51,574 bases of DNA from Kurthia huakuii LAM0618 (GCF_000505545.1 NZ_AYTB01000020.1:1-51574), one strand, 5' to 3'. Shown: positions 7,514 through 16,495, counted from the first letter of the stretch. A program made the numbers and translations. The notes: a model not told the origin generated them from the sequence alone.

Positions 7514-7732
7514 CATCGCTTCATGCTGTTCGTTCAAATAATTTTCGTAGGCTTGTTCTACTTTATCTTTCTTAACCGCTGGCATCACCTGTTTATGAAT
7601 CGCGTAAACAGCCATACACGCGCGCAAAATAATGGCAATCATCACAACGGATAAAAGATAAATACCAAACGGGCCGAAAAACACGAGTACACTTAATAAG
7701 GAAGCGCACAAAATACATAAAAATAATTTCAT
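7505..7732 (-). CDS. small membrane protein, 75 aa
   Basis: Two membrane helices (residues about 3-22 and 24-46) and a charged C-terminal tail (KKDKVEQAYENYLNEQHEAMKK) that probably faces the cytoplasm. Not recognised. It is the last gene of a minus-strand operon with the 143-aa membrane protein (20 bp upstream) and the M23 peptidase, and its stop lies inside the terminator. Confidence 0.7.
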   Translation of the reverse strand: MKLFLCILCASLLSVLVFFGPFGIYLLSVVMIAIILRACMAVYAIHKQVMPAVKKDKVEQAYENYLNEQHEAMKK

Positions 7733-7752
7733 AACTAGCCACCCTTGTTCAC

Positions 7753-8184
7753 CTAAATGGAATGATACTCACGGAATCGCATCCTATATACAAGCTTACC
7801 TGAAAAGGCAATAAATAACAACACGAAGACCATTGTCATCATTTTTAGTGAACTAGAGGCGAAGAAAGCGAGCGCGAGAGCTAAAAAAACAACGGCGCAT
7901 ATGCCTACTGACATAGCGGAGCGGCTACAAATGAACACGATAACACCAGCGCATAGGAATGCGACTATCATATACAGTGGATTCGTTTTGAGCGAATAGT
8001 AAAAGTAATCGGCAACGACAATTTCTTTTCCCGTTTGAATATCGATACCGAGCTGATTCGTTAGCGGTGTCGAGCTCCCCCAAGACAGGGAATCTTCGAT
8101 AATGCCACTCCCTTCATACCACGAAATGAACAGCATGATGACTAAAATAACCGCCGACGTAGTGACTGTCACAAAGCGGCTCAT
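7753..8184 (-). CDS. four-helix membrane protein, 143 aa
   Basis: One N-terminal helix (residues 7-22), an outside loop of about 50 residues with SLSWGSSTPLTNQLGIDIQ, and three tightly spaced helices (about 72-135). Its ATG overlaps the TGA of the M23 gene (ATGA), so translation is coupled. It probably works with that protein, for example as a membrane partner, but the family is unknown to me. Confidence 0.7.
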   Translation of the reverse strand: MSRFVTVTTSAVILVIMLFISWYEGSGIIEDSLSWGSSTPLTNQLGIDIQTGKEIVVADYFYYSLKTNPLYMIVAFLCAGVIVFICSRSAMSVGICAVVFLALALAFFASSSLKMMTMVFVLLFIAFSGKLVYRMRFREYHSI

Positions 8185-9149
8185 CCTGTAAAATACCGTC
8201 CGATAATTTTTGGAATGCCAAAGACAATTTGTGAAATCGTCAGCGAATTTTCAGCGGTACTAAACAAATCCCATTTGTCGTCCTTCCCCATCGGAAATGG
8301 CTTCACAATATCGCCTTGTACGGGCTTTAATTGATACTGAAATTGAATACGAATTGACGTAGCTGTTTCAAAATGCGGGCTATTCATCACTTGGAAATGA
8401 ATGTGAGGCTCAGAAGAATTTCCAGAGTTCCCGCACTGCGCGAGTACTTGCCCCTCTCGTACTTCATCGCCCTCTTTGACGACAAGTGAGTCCTGCTTCA
8501 AATGCGCGATCATACTATACTCTTCATGCCCATGGGCGATAATCACATAATTTCCCGCTGCATTTTGCGCATCCATGTCACCCGGCACATTATCTTGAAA
8601 GCCATCAATCGCTTTCACAACTTTCCCGTAAAACGGCGCGACAATTTCTTTTCCAAATGCGAAATAATCCTCATTCAGACGACCCTCTCCGTCGTAAGTG
8701 GCATCCTGCTCTGTGCACACTAAATCATACGCATAGCGCTGATTTTCATACGCATAGTGGTAGTTTTCAAGCTCATTTGTGCCACCCCAAAATACGAGCC
8801 ATTCGTCACAAATCGGCATACGGTAGCGATTTTGCGTCCATTGCTCATCCATATCATCAGTAATATACGGTTTCAACGCAAAACTCGTAATTTGCTTTTG
8901 CGCATCATACGCAAGCTGAATCGACTTTTCCTCGCGGTCATCAACCCACATCGCATAGGTTAATCCGCACCACTCTTTTTCAAATAATTTGTTCATTGAC
9001 GTTATGCCAAGCTGATATGTATAACACCCTTGCTGAAAATCTTCGAAACTGACAAATTGCTGAAACTCATAGGTCGTCGCCTTGTAAATCAGCGCAAAAT
9101 CCCCCTCAACAAAATGTCTCCCTAATTCATCCAAATTTACTGTCCGCAT
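8181..9149 (-). CDS. M23-family peptidase domain protein, 322 aa
   Basis: An N-terminal domain (about 1-110) resembles small alpha/beta domains found before peptidase domains (DUF3887-like). A LytM/M23 domain follows (about 135-265) with YAYDLV, MIAHLKQDSLVVKEGDEV and the HIH zinc motif in EPHIHFQV. The first zinc-ligand His usually seen four residues before the Asp is not present (RYAYD), so catalysis is uncertain. There is no signal peptide or membrane segment, unusual for an enzyme family that cuts peptidoglycan. It is coupled to two membrane-protein genes. The ATG follows GGAGG. Confidence 0.8.
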   Translation of the reverse strand: MRTVNLDELGRHFVEGDFALIYKATTYEFQQFVSFEDFQQGCYTYQLGITSMNKLFEKEWCGLTYAMWVDDREEKSIQLAYDAQKQITSFALKPYITDDMDEQWTQNRYRMPICDEWLVFWGGTNELENYHYAYENQRYAYDLVCTEQDATYDGEGRLNEDYFAFGKEIVAPFYGKVVKAIDGFQDNVPGDMDAQNAAGNYVIIAHGHEEYSMIAHLKQDSLVVKEGDEVREGQVLAQCGNSGNSSEPHIHFQVMNSPHFETATSIRIQFQYQLKPVQGDIVKPFPMGKDDKWDLFSTAENSLTISQIVFGIPKIIGRYFTG

Positions 9150-9239
9150 CTAACATCCTCCTATTTATTTCAATGTACCTATATACTTTACGAATATAAC
9201 CAAAAAAAGTTTCAAAGAATATGCTAGTAGCAATACCAC

Positions 9240-9701
9240 TCAATTCTTTATTTTCTTTATCTGTATGTCTCGGCACTGAATGATAATCGTTGTTTCTGAA
9301 AACAAGTAAATTTCATGCTGCCATGTCTTTTTAGTAAGCGGTAAAATTTCATCATATCCCCAATCAGCAAGACCTCGTTTTCCTCCAAAAACAATCTTTT
9401 TAGATTTTCCACCATATGTATTTCGTTTAATATCGTAATCCATGAAAAATTTTCGCACATTCAACCACTCGATTTGATAAGTGCCTCCCTCATATTGCTC
9501 AATGACCATCCGAATAGTCGTCGGATCTTTTTTCTTACGGTCGCTATAATTTAAAATTTCTAAGGAACGTACTTCACCATCATGAAAAGAATGCTTACGT
9601 AGAAACTTCCTCGTTTTCTTATTAAACTGCGGCAATATCTCTCTCAATTGTTTCGAATACCCTAAAACATCCCAGTGATCATCATCAACAAAATACTTCA
9701 T
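9240..9701 (-). CDS. hypothetical protein, 153 aa
   Basis: Start at ATG 9701 with AAGGAG about 10 bases upstream; an in-frame ATG at 9749 is less likely. A soluble, basic protein (MKYFVDDDHWDVLGYSKQL...) with strands typical of small alpha/beta immunity-like proteins such as FHDGEVRSLEILNYSD. No family assigned. It lies divergent to the PH-domain gene and close to the WHH toxin. Confidence 0.6.
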   Translation of the reverse strand: MKYFVDDDHWDVLGYSKQLREILPQFNKKTRKFLRKHSFHDGEVRSLEILNYSDRKKKDPTTIRMVIEQYEGGTYQIEWLNVRKFFMDYDIKRNTYGGKSKKIVFGGKRGLADWGYDEILPLTKKTWQHEIYLFSETTIIIQCRDIQIKKIKN

Positions 9702-9804
9702 CCCATCACTCCTTCTCCCCATATGCAGTCTTTGAACAAACCCCGACAACCTTTTCCATTATCTTCTATATTTATGATATCATATGTAACAAGGAGGTGT
9801 CATA

Positions 9805-10218
9805 ATGCGTTTTACATCAAAAAAAGATTGGTGGATGGGTCTTATCATCTGGGCAACGATTCTTTTTTCGGGTTGCGTGATCTACGAAATCATCCTAACA
9901 GATTTTAGCTTTATCACCTTCTTGCTACTACTTTTTACGATGATTTTTTGCCTGTTCGTTTGGTTCCATACAACGTATACCATCACTGAAGACACACTTC
10001 TCATCTCTTACGGCCCCATCAAACAAAAAATACCCTTACACTCTATGACCTCTATTCGTCAAACAACGGCCATTTTCACAGCACCCGCACTTTCTCGGCA
10101 CCGCGTCGAAATTAATTATGGTTTTTATGAATCCGTACAAGTGTCACCAAAAGACATGGAGCGCTTTATAGCAGAACTTGAGAAACGTGTGGATGGCATC
10201 AGAACGATTAATTTATAG
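9805..10218 (+). CDS. PH-domain membrane protein (bacterial PH, YyaB-like)
   Basis: A 137-aa protein with two N-terminal helices (about 11-28 and 35-53), then a small domain with YTITEDTLLISYGPIKQKIPL and SRHRVEINYG. This pattern is common in Bacillus proteins with a bPH_6-type domain. AAGGAGGTG precedes the ATG. Function unknown; membrane-anchored with the PH domain in the cytoplasm. Confidence 0.7.
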   Translation: MRFTSKKDWWMGLIIWATILFSGCVIYEIILTDFSFITFLLLLFTMIFCLFVWFHTTYTITEDTLLISYGPIKQKIPLHSMTSIRQTTAIFTAPALSRHRVEINYGFYESVQVSPKDMERFIAELEKRVDGIRTINL

Positions 10219-10235
10219 GTATTTTACATTAAAAA

Positions 10236-10265
10236 TTAACTTTATACCTATTTAAGTGTTATGAT
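10236..10265 (+). promoter_or_regulatory. promoter of the WHH nuclease gene
   Basis: TTAACT (10236-10241), an 18-bp spacer and TATGAT (10260-10265), 27 bp before the chosen ATG. This gives the toxin gene its own sigma-A-type promoter. Confidence 0.45.
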
Positions 10266-10291
10266 ATCCCTATACATATGGAGGGATGACA

Positions 10292-11170
10292 ATGGGCAAC
10301 ATTAAAAAAATGGGTGGTTTTCTCGGAAAAGCACTTGGCACTGTGACAGGAGAACCGATTAAATTTATTGGTAAGAAGTTTGAAAATGAATACATACAAG
10401 AAATTGGCGAAGGGGTGAAACAAGCCTCTAATAGTACCGGGCATCTGGCTGGCAGTTTGGCAGAGGGGGCTTGGAACACTTCTTCTGGCCTAATTAACAA
10501 AGACGAAGCGAAGCGCGAGGAAGGTTTACGCGAATTAAAAGGCACCGCTACGCAAACGGCTAAAGGCATTGGTAATACAATTAAACAAACGGCTGTGAAT
10601 GGGAAAGATGTGCTTGAAGGCGCGGCATTACAAGATAAAAATCAAGTGATGAAGGGTTTAAAAGGCATCGGCAAAACGATTGCGGTAACTACAATCGCAG
10701 TTGGTATTGCAGACGGGCTCGACATTATTGGTGATGACGGAGCGCAAGCAGCAACGATTGAAACACGCAATGATGGTTTAGCTGGCGAAACGCATTTAGA
10801 GACCGGCGTTCCATTTGAGACCGAAGCAGTGACCTTACCAAATGGTGACGTTGTAGAAGGCGTTTTCCCGCAGTTTGATAGCACTTACAATTTCCAACTG
10901 GAGCCTTCTATGTATTTAGAAAGTGATAATGCGCAGTTTACAGCGGCAAACATGGCACTTAATGAACAAGTTTCAGCAGATTCCAGTTTAGCGCAGCAAT
11001 TTACAGGCGACCAGCTTGCGCAAATTCGCATGGGCGAGACACCTGATGGTTACACATGGCATCATGCGCAGCACCCAGGTGAGTTGCAACTTGTCGACGA
11101 GCAAATTCATGCCGATACCGGACATACTGGCGGCCGCGAGCTTTGGGGCGGCGGTAGTGAATATCGATAG
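10292..11170 (+). CDS. WHH-family HNH-type nuclease, putative toxin
   Basis: A 292-aa protein. The C-terminal 110 residues are a WHH nuclease: VEGVFPQFDS, then GYTWHHAQHPGELQLVD (W at about 256), then HADTGHTGG. This domain is known as the toxic end of polymorphic and contact-dependent toxins (WHH, an HNH/EndoVII-fold DNase). The N-terminal 150 residues are helical and repetitive (GIGNTIKQTA, GIGKTIAVTTIAVGIADG) with no signal peptide or LXG domain, so the export route is unclear. Start ATG 10292 is 6 bases after GGAGGG; ATG 10286 abuts it. No obvious immunity gene follows; candidates lie upstream (9240-10218). Confidence 0.85.
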   Translation: MGNIKKMGGFLGKALGTVTGEPIKFIGKKFENEYIQEIGEGVKQASNSTGHLAGSLAEGAWNTSSGLINKDEAKREEGLRELKGTATQTAKGIGNTIKQTAVNGKDVLEGAALQDKNQVMKGLKGIGKTIAVTTIAVGIADGLDIIGDDGAQAATIETRNDGLAGETHLETGVPFETEAVTLPNGDVVEGVFPQFDSTYNFQLEPSMYLESDNAQFTAANMALNEQVSADSSLAQQFTGDQLAQIRMGETPDGYTWHHAQHPGELQLVDEQIHADTGHTGGRELWGGGSEYR

Positions 11171-11248
11171 GAAAGTTATTAAATGTTCCACTAGGCACTA
11201 TTTAAATTAGCCATCTTAGTAAATCTTAAAAATTAAGGAGGGTTATCC

Positions 11249-11833
11249 ATGAAAAAACTTTGTATCATCGCAGCAACTACTGCTGCTCTACTATTACCAA
11301 CAACTACTGCTTCTGCAGCAATCAGCACAAAAGCTTATCAACCGTCAACAAGTTACTCACAATATTTTTATAAGGAATATGATAAAAAAGGCAATCAGCT
11401 TCATATTTGGCGTGACAAATTAGTAAAAACCGGTCCAATGAAGGGCGCTTGGCAAGATTTAACGCAAGGTGATATTTACACCGATTATTCTTATGACAAA
11501 AAATACGGACTGACAGCAGCGGGTGGCTCCAAACATAATTTCGAATATGGTAGCTTCAAATTTTGGGACCTACTTCCGCCTACTGTTCGTAAAAACCAAA
11601 CTGGAAAATTACAAGGGAGCGATTTTAGCGAGAATCCGTACAAAATTCTTTCTACAAAAGCAACGGTCAAAACACAAAATGGCACGTATAAAAATGCGAT
11701 TAAAATTTGGGAGAAGCGATACGGTGAAAATACCATTTCCTACTATGTAAAAAATCGCGGAAAAGTCAAAACACAAACCCTTTATCAAGGTGAATATAAA
11801 ACAACATATGTACTTTATAAAATCAAAAAATAA
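11249..11833 (+). CDS. secreted protein, 194 aa
   Basis: Signal peptide MKKLCIIAATTAALLLPTTTASA with a likely cut after ASA. The mature part is about 170 residues, rich in Tyr and Lys, predicted beta-rich (KIWEKRYGENTISYYV, ending in YKTTYVLYKIKK). Not recognised. AAGGAGG precedes the ATG and a strong terminator follows. It is exported and so cannot be a cytoplasmic immunity protein for the upstream nuclease. Confidence 0.75.
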   Translation: MKKLCIIAATTAALLLPTTTASAAISTKAYQPSTSYSQYFYKEYDKKGNQLHIWRDKLVKTGPMKGAWQDLTQGDIYTDYSYDKKYGLTAAGGSKHNFEYGSFKFWDLLPPTVRKNQTGKLQGSDFSENPYKILSTKATVKTQNGTYKNAIKIWEKRYGENTISYYVKNRGKVKTQTLYQGEYKTTYVLYKIKK

Positions 11834-11871
11834 GAACCTGCCGCCGTTATGGTGGTAGGTTCTTATTTTTT
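11826..11871. terminator. terminator after the 194-aa secreted protein gene
   Basis: Stem AATAAGAACCT / AGGTTCTTATT with an inner GCCGCC/GGTGGT pairing, followed by TTTTT. Works on both strands. Confidence 0.75.
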
Positions 11872-11926
11872 CGTGCGAAATCATTTTAAAAATTCTACTA
11901 GTTAGAACAGGAATAGACTTTATACA

Positions 11927-12163
11927 CTATTCTTTCCATTTGGTGATGCAGCTACTATTCTTCACGACCAATCCACTTGGTAATGTTTTTTTAAAGTTTC
12001 CCGCAAAAAAGCCTGTGGGATTACTATTACCATCTCCATCACGATACGTCTTAGAAATATACGTTTTATACTTCGCTGATGCTTCCAACTTGTGACCTGG
12101 CACATCTACAAATAGCGCACTCACCCCTACTGCCATTGCTACAGCTAACAACCACTTTTTCAT
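11927..12163 (-). CDS. small secreted protein, 78 aa
   Basis: Start ATG 12163 with GGGAGTG upstream. Signal peptide MKKWLLAVAMAVGVSALF with a probable cleavage after EASA; about 45 mature residues (KYKTYISKTYRDGDGN...). Not recognised. It starts 12 bp after the SH3 protein gene on the same strand, so the two form an operon of exported proteins. Confidence 0.65.
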   Translation of the reverse strand: MKKWLLAVAMAVGVSALFVDVPGHKLEASAKYKTYISKTYRDGDGNSNPTGFFAGNFKKTLPSGLVVKNSSCITKWKE

Positions 12164-12174
12164 CAAATCACTCC

Positions 12175-12675
12175 CTATCCATGCGCCCAGCCAGTCTTAC
12201 AATTAAAGCTGCCAATTCGATACCATGTTCCAGACATTTTTCCGTACACTTCATAATAGCCATCTTTGTTCCACACATGTGATTTTTTAAAATAATATGA
12301 ATTACCATCCGCATAGTCTTTTGCATATTTAATGGCTTCCTTTTTAATACCTGGTGTCCAGTTGTATGGATTTTTAAATTTCAAATTACCTTGTTTGATA
12401 TAACCCTTTTTATTTTTGTACGTCACTTTGTAAAATCCAAATTGTTCTGCACTTGATAAATTCTCTTGGTCCCAGCCATACGCCTCGCCACCAATTACTT
12501 TCACTGCTTGTCCTTTTGGAATCGTGTATAGCACTTTATACGATGTCCCTGCTTTCTGATAAACCTTCACCTTCTTAAACGTTGTGGCCTTGTCATACGC
12601 CGCTGCTGAAGCTTCTTTTGGTAGTAAACTAAGCAGCATGCAGGCCATGACGATCACTGTTAATAATTTCTTCAT
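12175..12675 (-). CDS. secreted SH3-like domain protein, 166 aa
   Basis: Start ATG 12675 after GGGGAGAGGG rather than 12714. Signal peptide MKKLLTVIVMACMLLSLL with cleavage near ASA-A. A bacterial SH3 (SH3b) domain at about 30-95 (VKVYQKAGTSYKVLYTIPKG, YGWDQENLSS, GYIKQGNL) suggests cell-wall binding. The C-terminal part (KKSHVWNKDGYYEVYGKM) has no known family. Operon with the 78-aa secreted protein. Confidence 0.7.
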   Translation of the reverse strand: MKKLLTVIVMACMLLSLLPKEASAAAYDKATTFKKVKVYQKAGTSYKVLYTIPKGQAVKVIGGEAYGWDQENLSSAEQFGFYKVTYKNKKGYIKQGNLKFKNPYNWTPGIKKEAIKYAKDYADGNSYYFKKSHVWNKDGYYEVYGKMSGTWYRIGSFNCKTGWAHG

Positions 12676-13464
12676 ATCCCTCTCCCCTTTCATACAAAAG
12701 AATAATTTACCCACGGAAAATTGTATATCACTTATTTGCTACATCACAAAATGGCGTTGGCGCTCAACAATCGCTCGTGTCATTTTCAAGCCCTTCTCAA
12801 AAAATAGCTCTCAGCTTTTAGCTATCACCTCAAGAAGCGTGTTTTGGATACAACATAGTTGAGAATAAGTGCCAAACAAGGACCATGAACGCATGAAAAA
12901 ATCACCATTTAGTAAACATCGTGCAGGTGCTGTCAACAAAAATTTTTATTTACGACGAAAAAAGCACATCATTACTATTTTTAATATCTTGATTTTGCCC
13001 TTTTTCGCCCAAAATGGGACAAAAGCGGTCGATTTTGAAGCTCTGAGGGGCATTTTCCGCACGTAATTTCTCGTCAAAAATCCGCCGTTGTCATTTATTC
13101 AAAAAACGACAAGTCGCAGCGAAAGATCAGCGACTTCGTAAAATTTGTGTGTGGAAACGGCCCGTAATCAAAAAAAAATCGCCTAAATCGACGCTCTAAC
13201 GGGCATTTTTTGTCCGCTTTTTGCACGGTTGCATTACAAAAATAGCGTAACTATCGCCACACATCTAGCACTTATTTGACAAAATGACAGCTAGAAGCAA
13301 ATGATTAACTTTTTCGCAAGGCTATTTTCTTAGTGCTGGCGCATATTAAAATTTATGTTGTATCCAAAACACGCTGCTAGAGCTTTTGAGCGATTTCTGA
13401 CAGCATGTTTCAATACGGAACTTCTTAGGCCAATATAAGTCTTATTCATAACGGCATTGATTCA
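12676..13464. other. non-coding region with dyads and a 22-bp inverted repeat
   Basis: No credible gene on either strand over about 790 bp; the short ORFs lack ribosome sites and recognisable products. It holds a perfect 22-bp inverted repeat (12836-12857 and 13351-13372), a hairpin AAGTCGC/GCGACTT (13110-13136), a wider GCCCGT/ACGGGC pairing (13160-13204), and an imperfect direct repeat (TCGATTTTGAAGCTCTGAGG at 13029 and a relative at 13188). It looks like a structured repeat or a decayed non-autonomous element. Confidence 0.5.
12836..13372. repeat. 537-bp segment flanked by 22-bp perfect inverted repeats
   Basis: The left arm begins AGCGTGTTTTGGATACAA at 12836; the right arm (13351-13372) is its exact reverse complement. 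No transposase is inside and I see no clear target duplication, so a MITE-like element or a recombination scar are both possible. Confidence 0.6.
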
Positions 13465-13701
13465 ATGTTACTACGTATTACGTTTATTTCTGCGCTCATC
13501 GCCACTTCACTGACGGTGTTTACCTCACATGCAAAGCACCAAAGACAGCATGCTTAGTAGCGATTTGCTGCCAAATATAACTTTGTGAAGATCAATGGCT
13601 TAACTCGACTGTCTGATACCGGCGAAACGATGTATCATATTGGCGATTGTAACGGTGTTACTCAATATGTACTGTTTGTGAAAAATACAGGACTAGTTTA
13701 A
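13465..13701 (+). pseudogene. small exported protein with two in-frame stops
   Basis: The frame opens with a signal-like segment (LLRITFISALIATSLTVFTS), reaches two adjacent TAG codons (13555-13560), then continues in the same frame for 46 codons (FVKINGLTRLSDTGETMYHI and on) to TAA 13699-13701. Unbroken reading on both sides of the double stop implies a gene of about 78 residues lost by nonsense mutation. No good ribosome site is seen. Confidence 0.45.
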
Positions 13702-13720
13702 TGGAAATGGGGAATTACAT

Positions 13721-14368
13721 ATGAAACACGCCATTTTTTTTGATATGGACGGCACATTGTTTCAAACAAATACAATTTTAGCGCCTGCACTCGAGGCAAC
13801 GTTTACACATTTACGAAGCGAGGGACTTTGGAAAGGTGACACACCCCTGCAGCTTTATCGCGACATCATGGGTGTCCCTCTTCCCGTTGTATGGGAAAAA
13901 CTATGTCCCATGCATTCACTAGAAACGCGCGAAGCAAGCAATACCTTTTTTCAGCAAGCGTTAATTAATGAAATTCAACGTGGCACCGGTACACTTTATG
14001 ATGGTGTCGAGGAAGCGCTCGTGCTACTAAGTAAAAAATGGCCGCTCTATATTGCGAGTAATGGACAAACTTCCTATTTAAATGCGATTGTCGATCACTT
14101 TGCATTGGATCGCTTTATAGAAAAAGTATATAGTATTGACTGTGTTCGCTCTGGCAATAAGTCCGAGCTTATCGCGATTGCACTAAAAGAACAGCGCATT
14201 ACGTCCGGCTTTGTTGTCGGGGACCGTGCCTCGGATATTAACGCAGCAAGCGACAATGGATTGATATCGATTGGCGTGCGTTTTGACTTTGCACAGGAGC
14301 ATGAGCTTGAAAAAGCACATTATATTGTGTCACATTTTGACAAAATCATGTCAATCATTTTAAAATAA
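13721..14368 (+). CDS. HAD-family hydrolase (phosphatase-like)
   Basis: A 215-aa protein with the HAD motifs: FFDMDGTL (nucleophile D8, acid D10), Thr/Ser region IASNGQ (about 109-114), Lys near SGNKSEL, and VVGDRASDINAA for the Mg-binding Asp pair. The helical cap after motif I places it among phosphoglycolate phosphatase-like enzymes; the substrate cannot be read from the sequence. ATG follows ATGGGGAATTAC, a weak ribosome site. It stands alone before ltaS. Confidence 0.85.
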   Translation: MKHAIFFDMDGTLFQTNTILAPALEATFTHLRSEGLWKGDTPLQLYRDIMGVPLPVVWEKLCPMHSLETREASNTFFQQALINEIQRGTGTLYDGVEEALVLLSKKWPLYIASNGQTSYLNAIVDHFALDRFIEKVYSIDCVRSGNKSELIAIALKEQRITSGFVVGDRASDINAASDNGLISIGVRFDFAQEHELEKAHYIVSHFDKIMSIILK

Positions 14369-14489
14369 ACAAAAGGCGGTATCATGAACTGTTTTAATAA
14401 AGGTTTCTACTGTTCAACGAAACTTTTTTGCGGTACAATCGTCCTTTAATATGTTTTTTCATAATAGTAAATAAAGCAGGTGAAACCGT

Positions 14490-16460
14490 ATGTTGAAAGA
14501 CAAAAAATTCTCACTAAATCACTTTGCGGGAATTTATTTAGTAGCCGTACTCTTGCTTTGGATTAAAACGTATATTGTCCAAATTACACAATTTAATCTT
14601 GAAGTAAAAGGCGTACTACAACATTTCTTATTATTCATTAACCCATTAGGCGCGGTTATGCTGTTGTTAGCAATCTCGTTCCTATTTAAAAAAGACACGC
14701 GTAAATTGACTGCTTTGGTTGTCATTTACACATTGCTGACAATCTTATTGTTCGCAAACGCCGTGTATTATCGCTTCTTTAGCGATTTTATTACGCTACC
14801 AACTGTTACACAAACACAAAACTTTGGTGATTTAGGTGGCAGTGTCTTATCTCTATTACGTGTCACAGACATTTTATACTTTGTCGACGTAGCATTCTTA
14901 ATTTACTTACGTGTAAAGAAAAAGGATGTATTAATTGGTAACCAACGTATTTCTACAAGAAAAGGCAGTACATTAGTAACAGCGGCGTTAGCTGTTTCGC
15001 TGTTCAACTTAGCGTTAGCAGAAATGGACCGCCCACAATTATTATCGCGTGGTTTCGACCGTTCATATATCGTTAAATACTTAGGTATGTATAACTACAC
15101 GTTGTATGATTCACTTGAAACCGCACAAGCGTCGTCACAGCGCGCGCTTGCAGATAGTAATGATATTTCGGAAGTACTAAACTATACGCGCTCTAATTAC
15201 GCAGCACCAAATGAAGATTACTTTGGCGCCGCAAAAGATATGAACGTCGTATACTTACACTTAGAGTCATTCCAAACGTTTTTATTAGACTACAAAATTA
15301 ACGGTGAAGAAGTAACACCTTTCTTAAACGACTTAACAAAAAATAATGAAACGTTGTTTTTCGATAACTTCTTCCACCAAACAGGTCAAGGTAAAACGTC
15401 AGATGCCGAATTTATGTTAGAAAACTCATTATTTGGCTTACCACAAGGTTCTGCATTTATTACAAAAGGCCAAAACACGTACCAAGCAGCACCAAATATT
15501 TTAAAAGATAATGGCTACACATCTGCGGTATTCCACGGCAACAACGGTAGTTTCTGGAACCGTAACGTCATTTACAAACAATTTGGTTACGATCATTTCT
15601 ATGATGCAAGCTACTATGATACGTCGTCATCAAAAGATATGGCAGAATACGGTTTACTTGATAAACCATTCTTCACGCAATCACGTCCGATGTTAAATGA
15701 CTTACCTGAGCCTTTCTATACGAAGTTAATTACAGTAGGCAACCACTTCCCGTATAAAATGGACCAAGATTTAGTATCGATTGACAAAGAAACAACGGGT
15801 GATGCAAGTGTCGATGATTACTTCCAGACAGCTCGTTACCTAGATGAATCAGTAAAACAATTCTTCAAACAGCTTGAAGAAGATGGTCTTGCTGATAACA
15901 CAATGGTCGTGCTTTACGGAGATCACTATGGTATTTCTAGTAACCATAATAAAGCAATGTCACAAATCATCGATAAAGAAATTACACCATATGAAAATAT
16001 GGGCTTACAACGTGTGCCATTATTCATCCATGTTCCAGGAATGGAAGGCGGCATAAAACACACGTATGGTGGTCAAATTGACATGCTACCAACAATTCTG
16101 CACCTACTTGGTGTTGATACACAAAAATATGTACAATTAGGCACAGACTTATTATCAAAAGACCACGAAGAAGTTGTCCCATTCCGTAATGGTGACTTCG
16201 CAAGTCCATCTGTCTTCTCAGTAGATGAAAAAGTTTATGATAATAAAACAGGTGAACAACTAGATCCAACAAATGAAAAGGATTTAGCACGTATTGAAAA
16301 AGCGAAAGAAACGAGCGCCGAAGTCAGCAAAGAATTAGGTATCTCTGATAAAATTGTCAACGGTGACTTACTACGCTTCTACACACCACAAGGTTTTAAA
16401 GCAGAAGACCCTATTAACATTGATTACACAAATCCAGATCCAAACGCGACTGGAAAATAA
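14490..16460 (+). CDS. ltaS: lipoteichoic acid synthase (LtaS family)
   Basis: A 656-aa protein with five N-terminal membrane helices (to about residue 175) and an extracellular sulfatase-like domain. Visible active-site residues: E259 in HLES, T303 in GQGKTSDAEF, and the D-H pair in LYGDHYGIS, matching E255, T300 and D475/H476 of S. aureus LtaS. It transfers glycerolphosphate from phosphatidylglycerol to build lipoteichoic acid. Full length for the family. A strong terminator follows. Such an envelope gene on a plasmid-type replicon suggests a paralogue. Confidence 0.93.
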   Translation: MLKDKKFSLNHFAGIYLVAVLLLWIKTYIVQITQFNLEVKGVLQHFLLFINPLGAVMLLLAISFLFKKDTRKLTALVVIYTLLTILLFANAVYYRFFSDFITLPTVTQTQNFGDLGGSVLSLLRVTDILYFVDVAFLIYLRVKKKDVLIGNQRISTRKGSTLVTAALAVSLFNLALAEMDRPQLLSRGFDRSYIVKYLGMYNYTLYDSLETAQASSQRALADSNDISEVLNYTRSNYAAPNEDYFGAAKDMNVVYLHLESFQTFLLDYKINGEEVTPFLNDLTKNNETLFFDNFFHQTGQGKTSDAEFMLENSLFGLPQGSAFITKGQNTYQAAPNILKDNGYTSAVFHGNNGSFWNRNVIYKQFGYDHFYDASYYDTSSSKDMAEYGLLDKPFFTQSRPMLNDLPEPFYTKLITVGNHFPYKMDQDLVSIDKETTGDASVDDYFQTARYLDESVKQFFKQLEEDGLADNTMVVLYGDHYGISSNHNKAMSQIIDKEITPYENMGLQRVPLFIHVPGMEGGIKHTYGGQIDMLPTILHLLGVDTQKYVQLGTDLLSKDHEEVVPFRNGDFASPSVFSVDEKVYDNKTGEQLDPTNEKDLARIEKAKETSAEVSKELGISDKIVNGDLLRFYTPQGFKAEDPINIDYTNPDPNATGK

Positions 16461-16462
16461 CG

Positions 16463-16495
16463 AAAAACCGCCCCTTTTAAGGAGCGGTTTTTTTT
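16463..16495 (+). terminator. ltaS terminator
   Basis: Stem AAAAACCGC / GCGGTTTTT followed by a T run, 3 bp after the ltaS stop. Confidence 0.8.

Noticed and set aside
12584-13066. Short plus-strand ORFs in the 12.6-13.1 kb non-coding block
   Set aside because: No ribosome sites or recognisable products; they cross the dyads.
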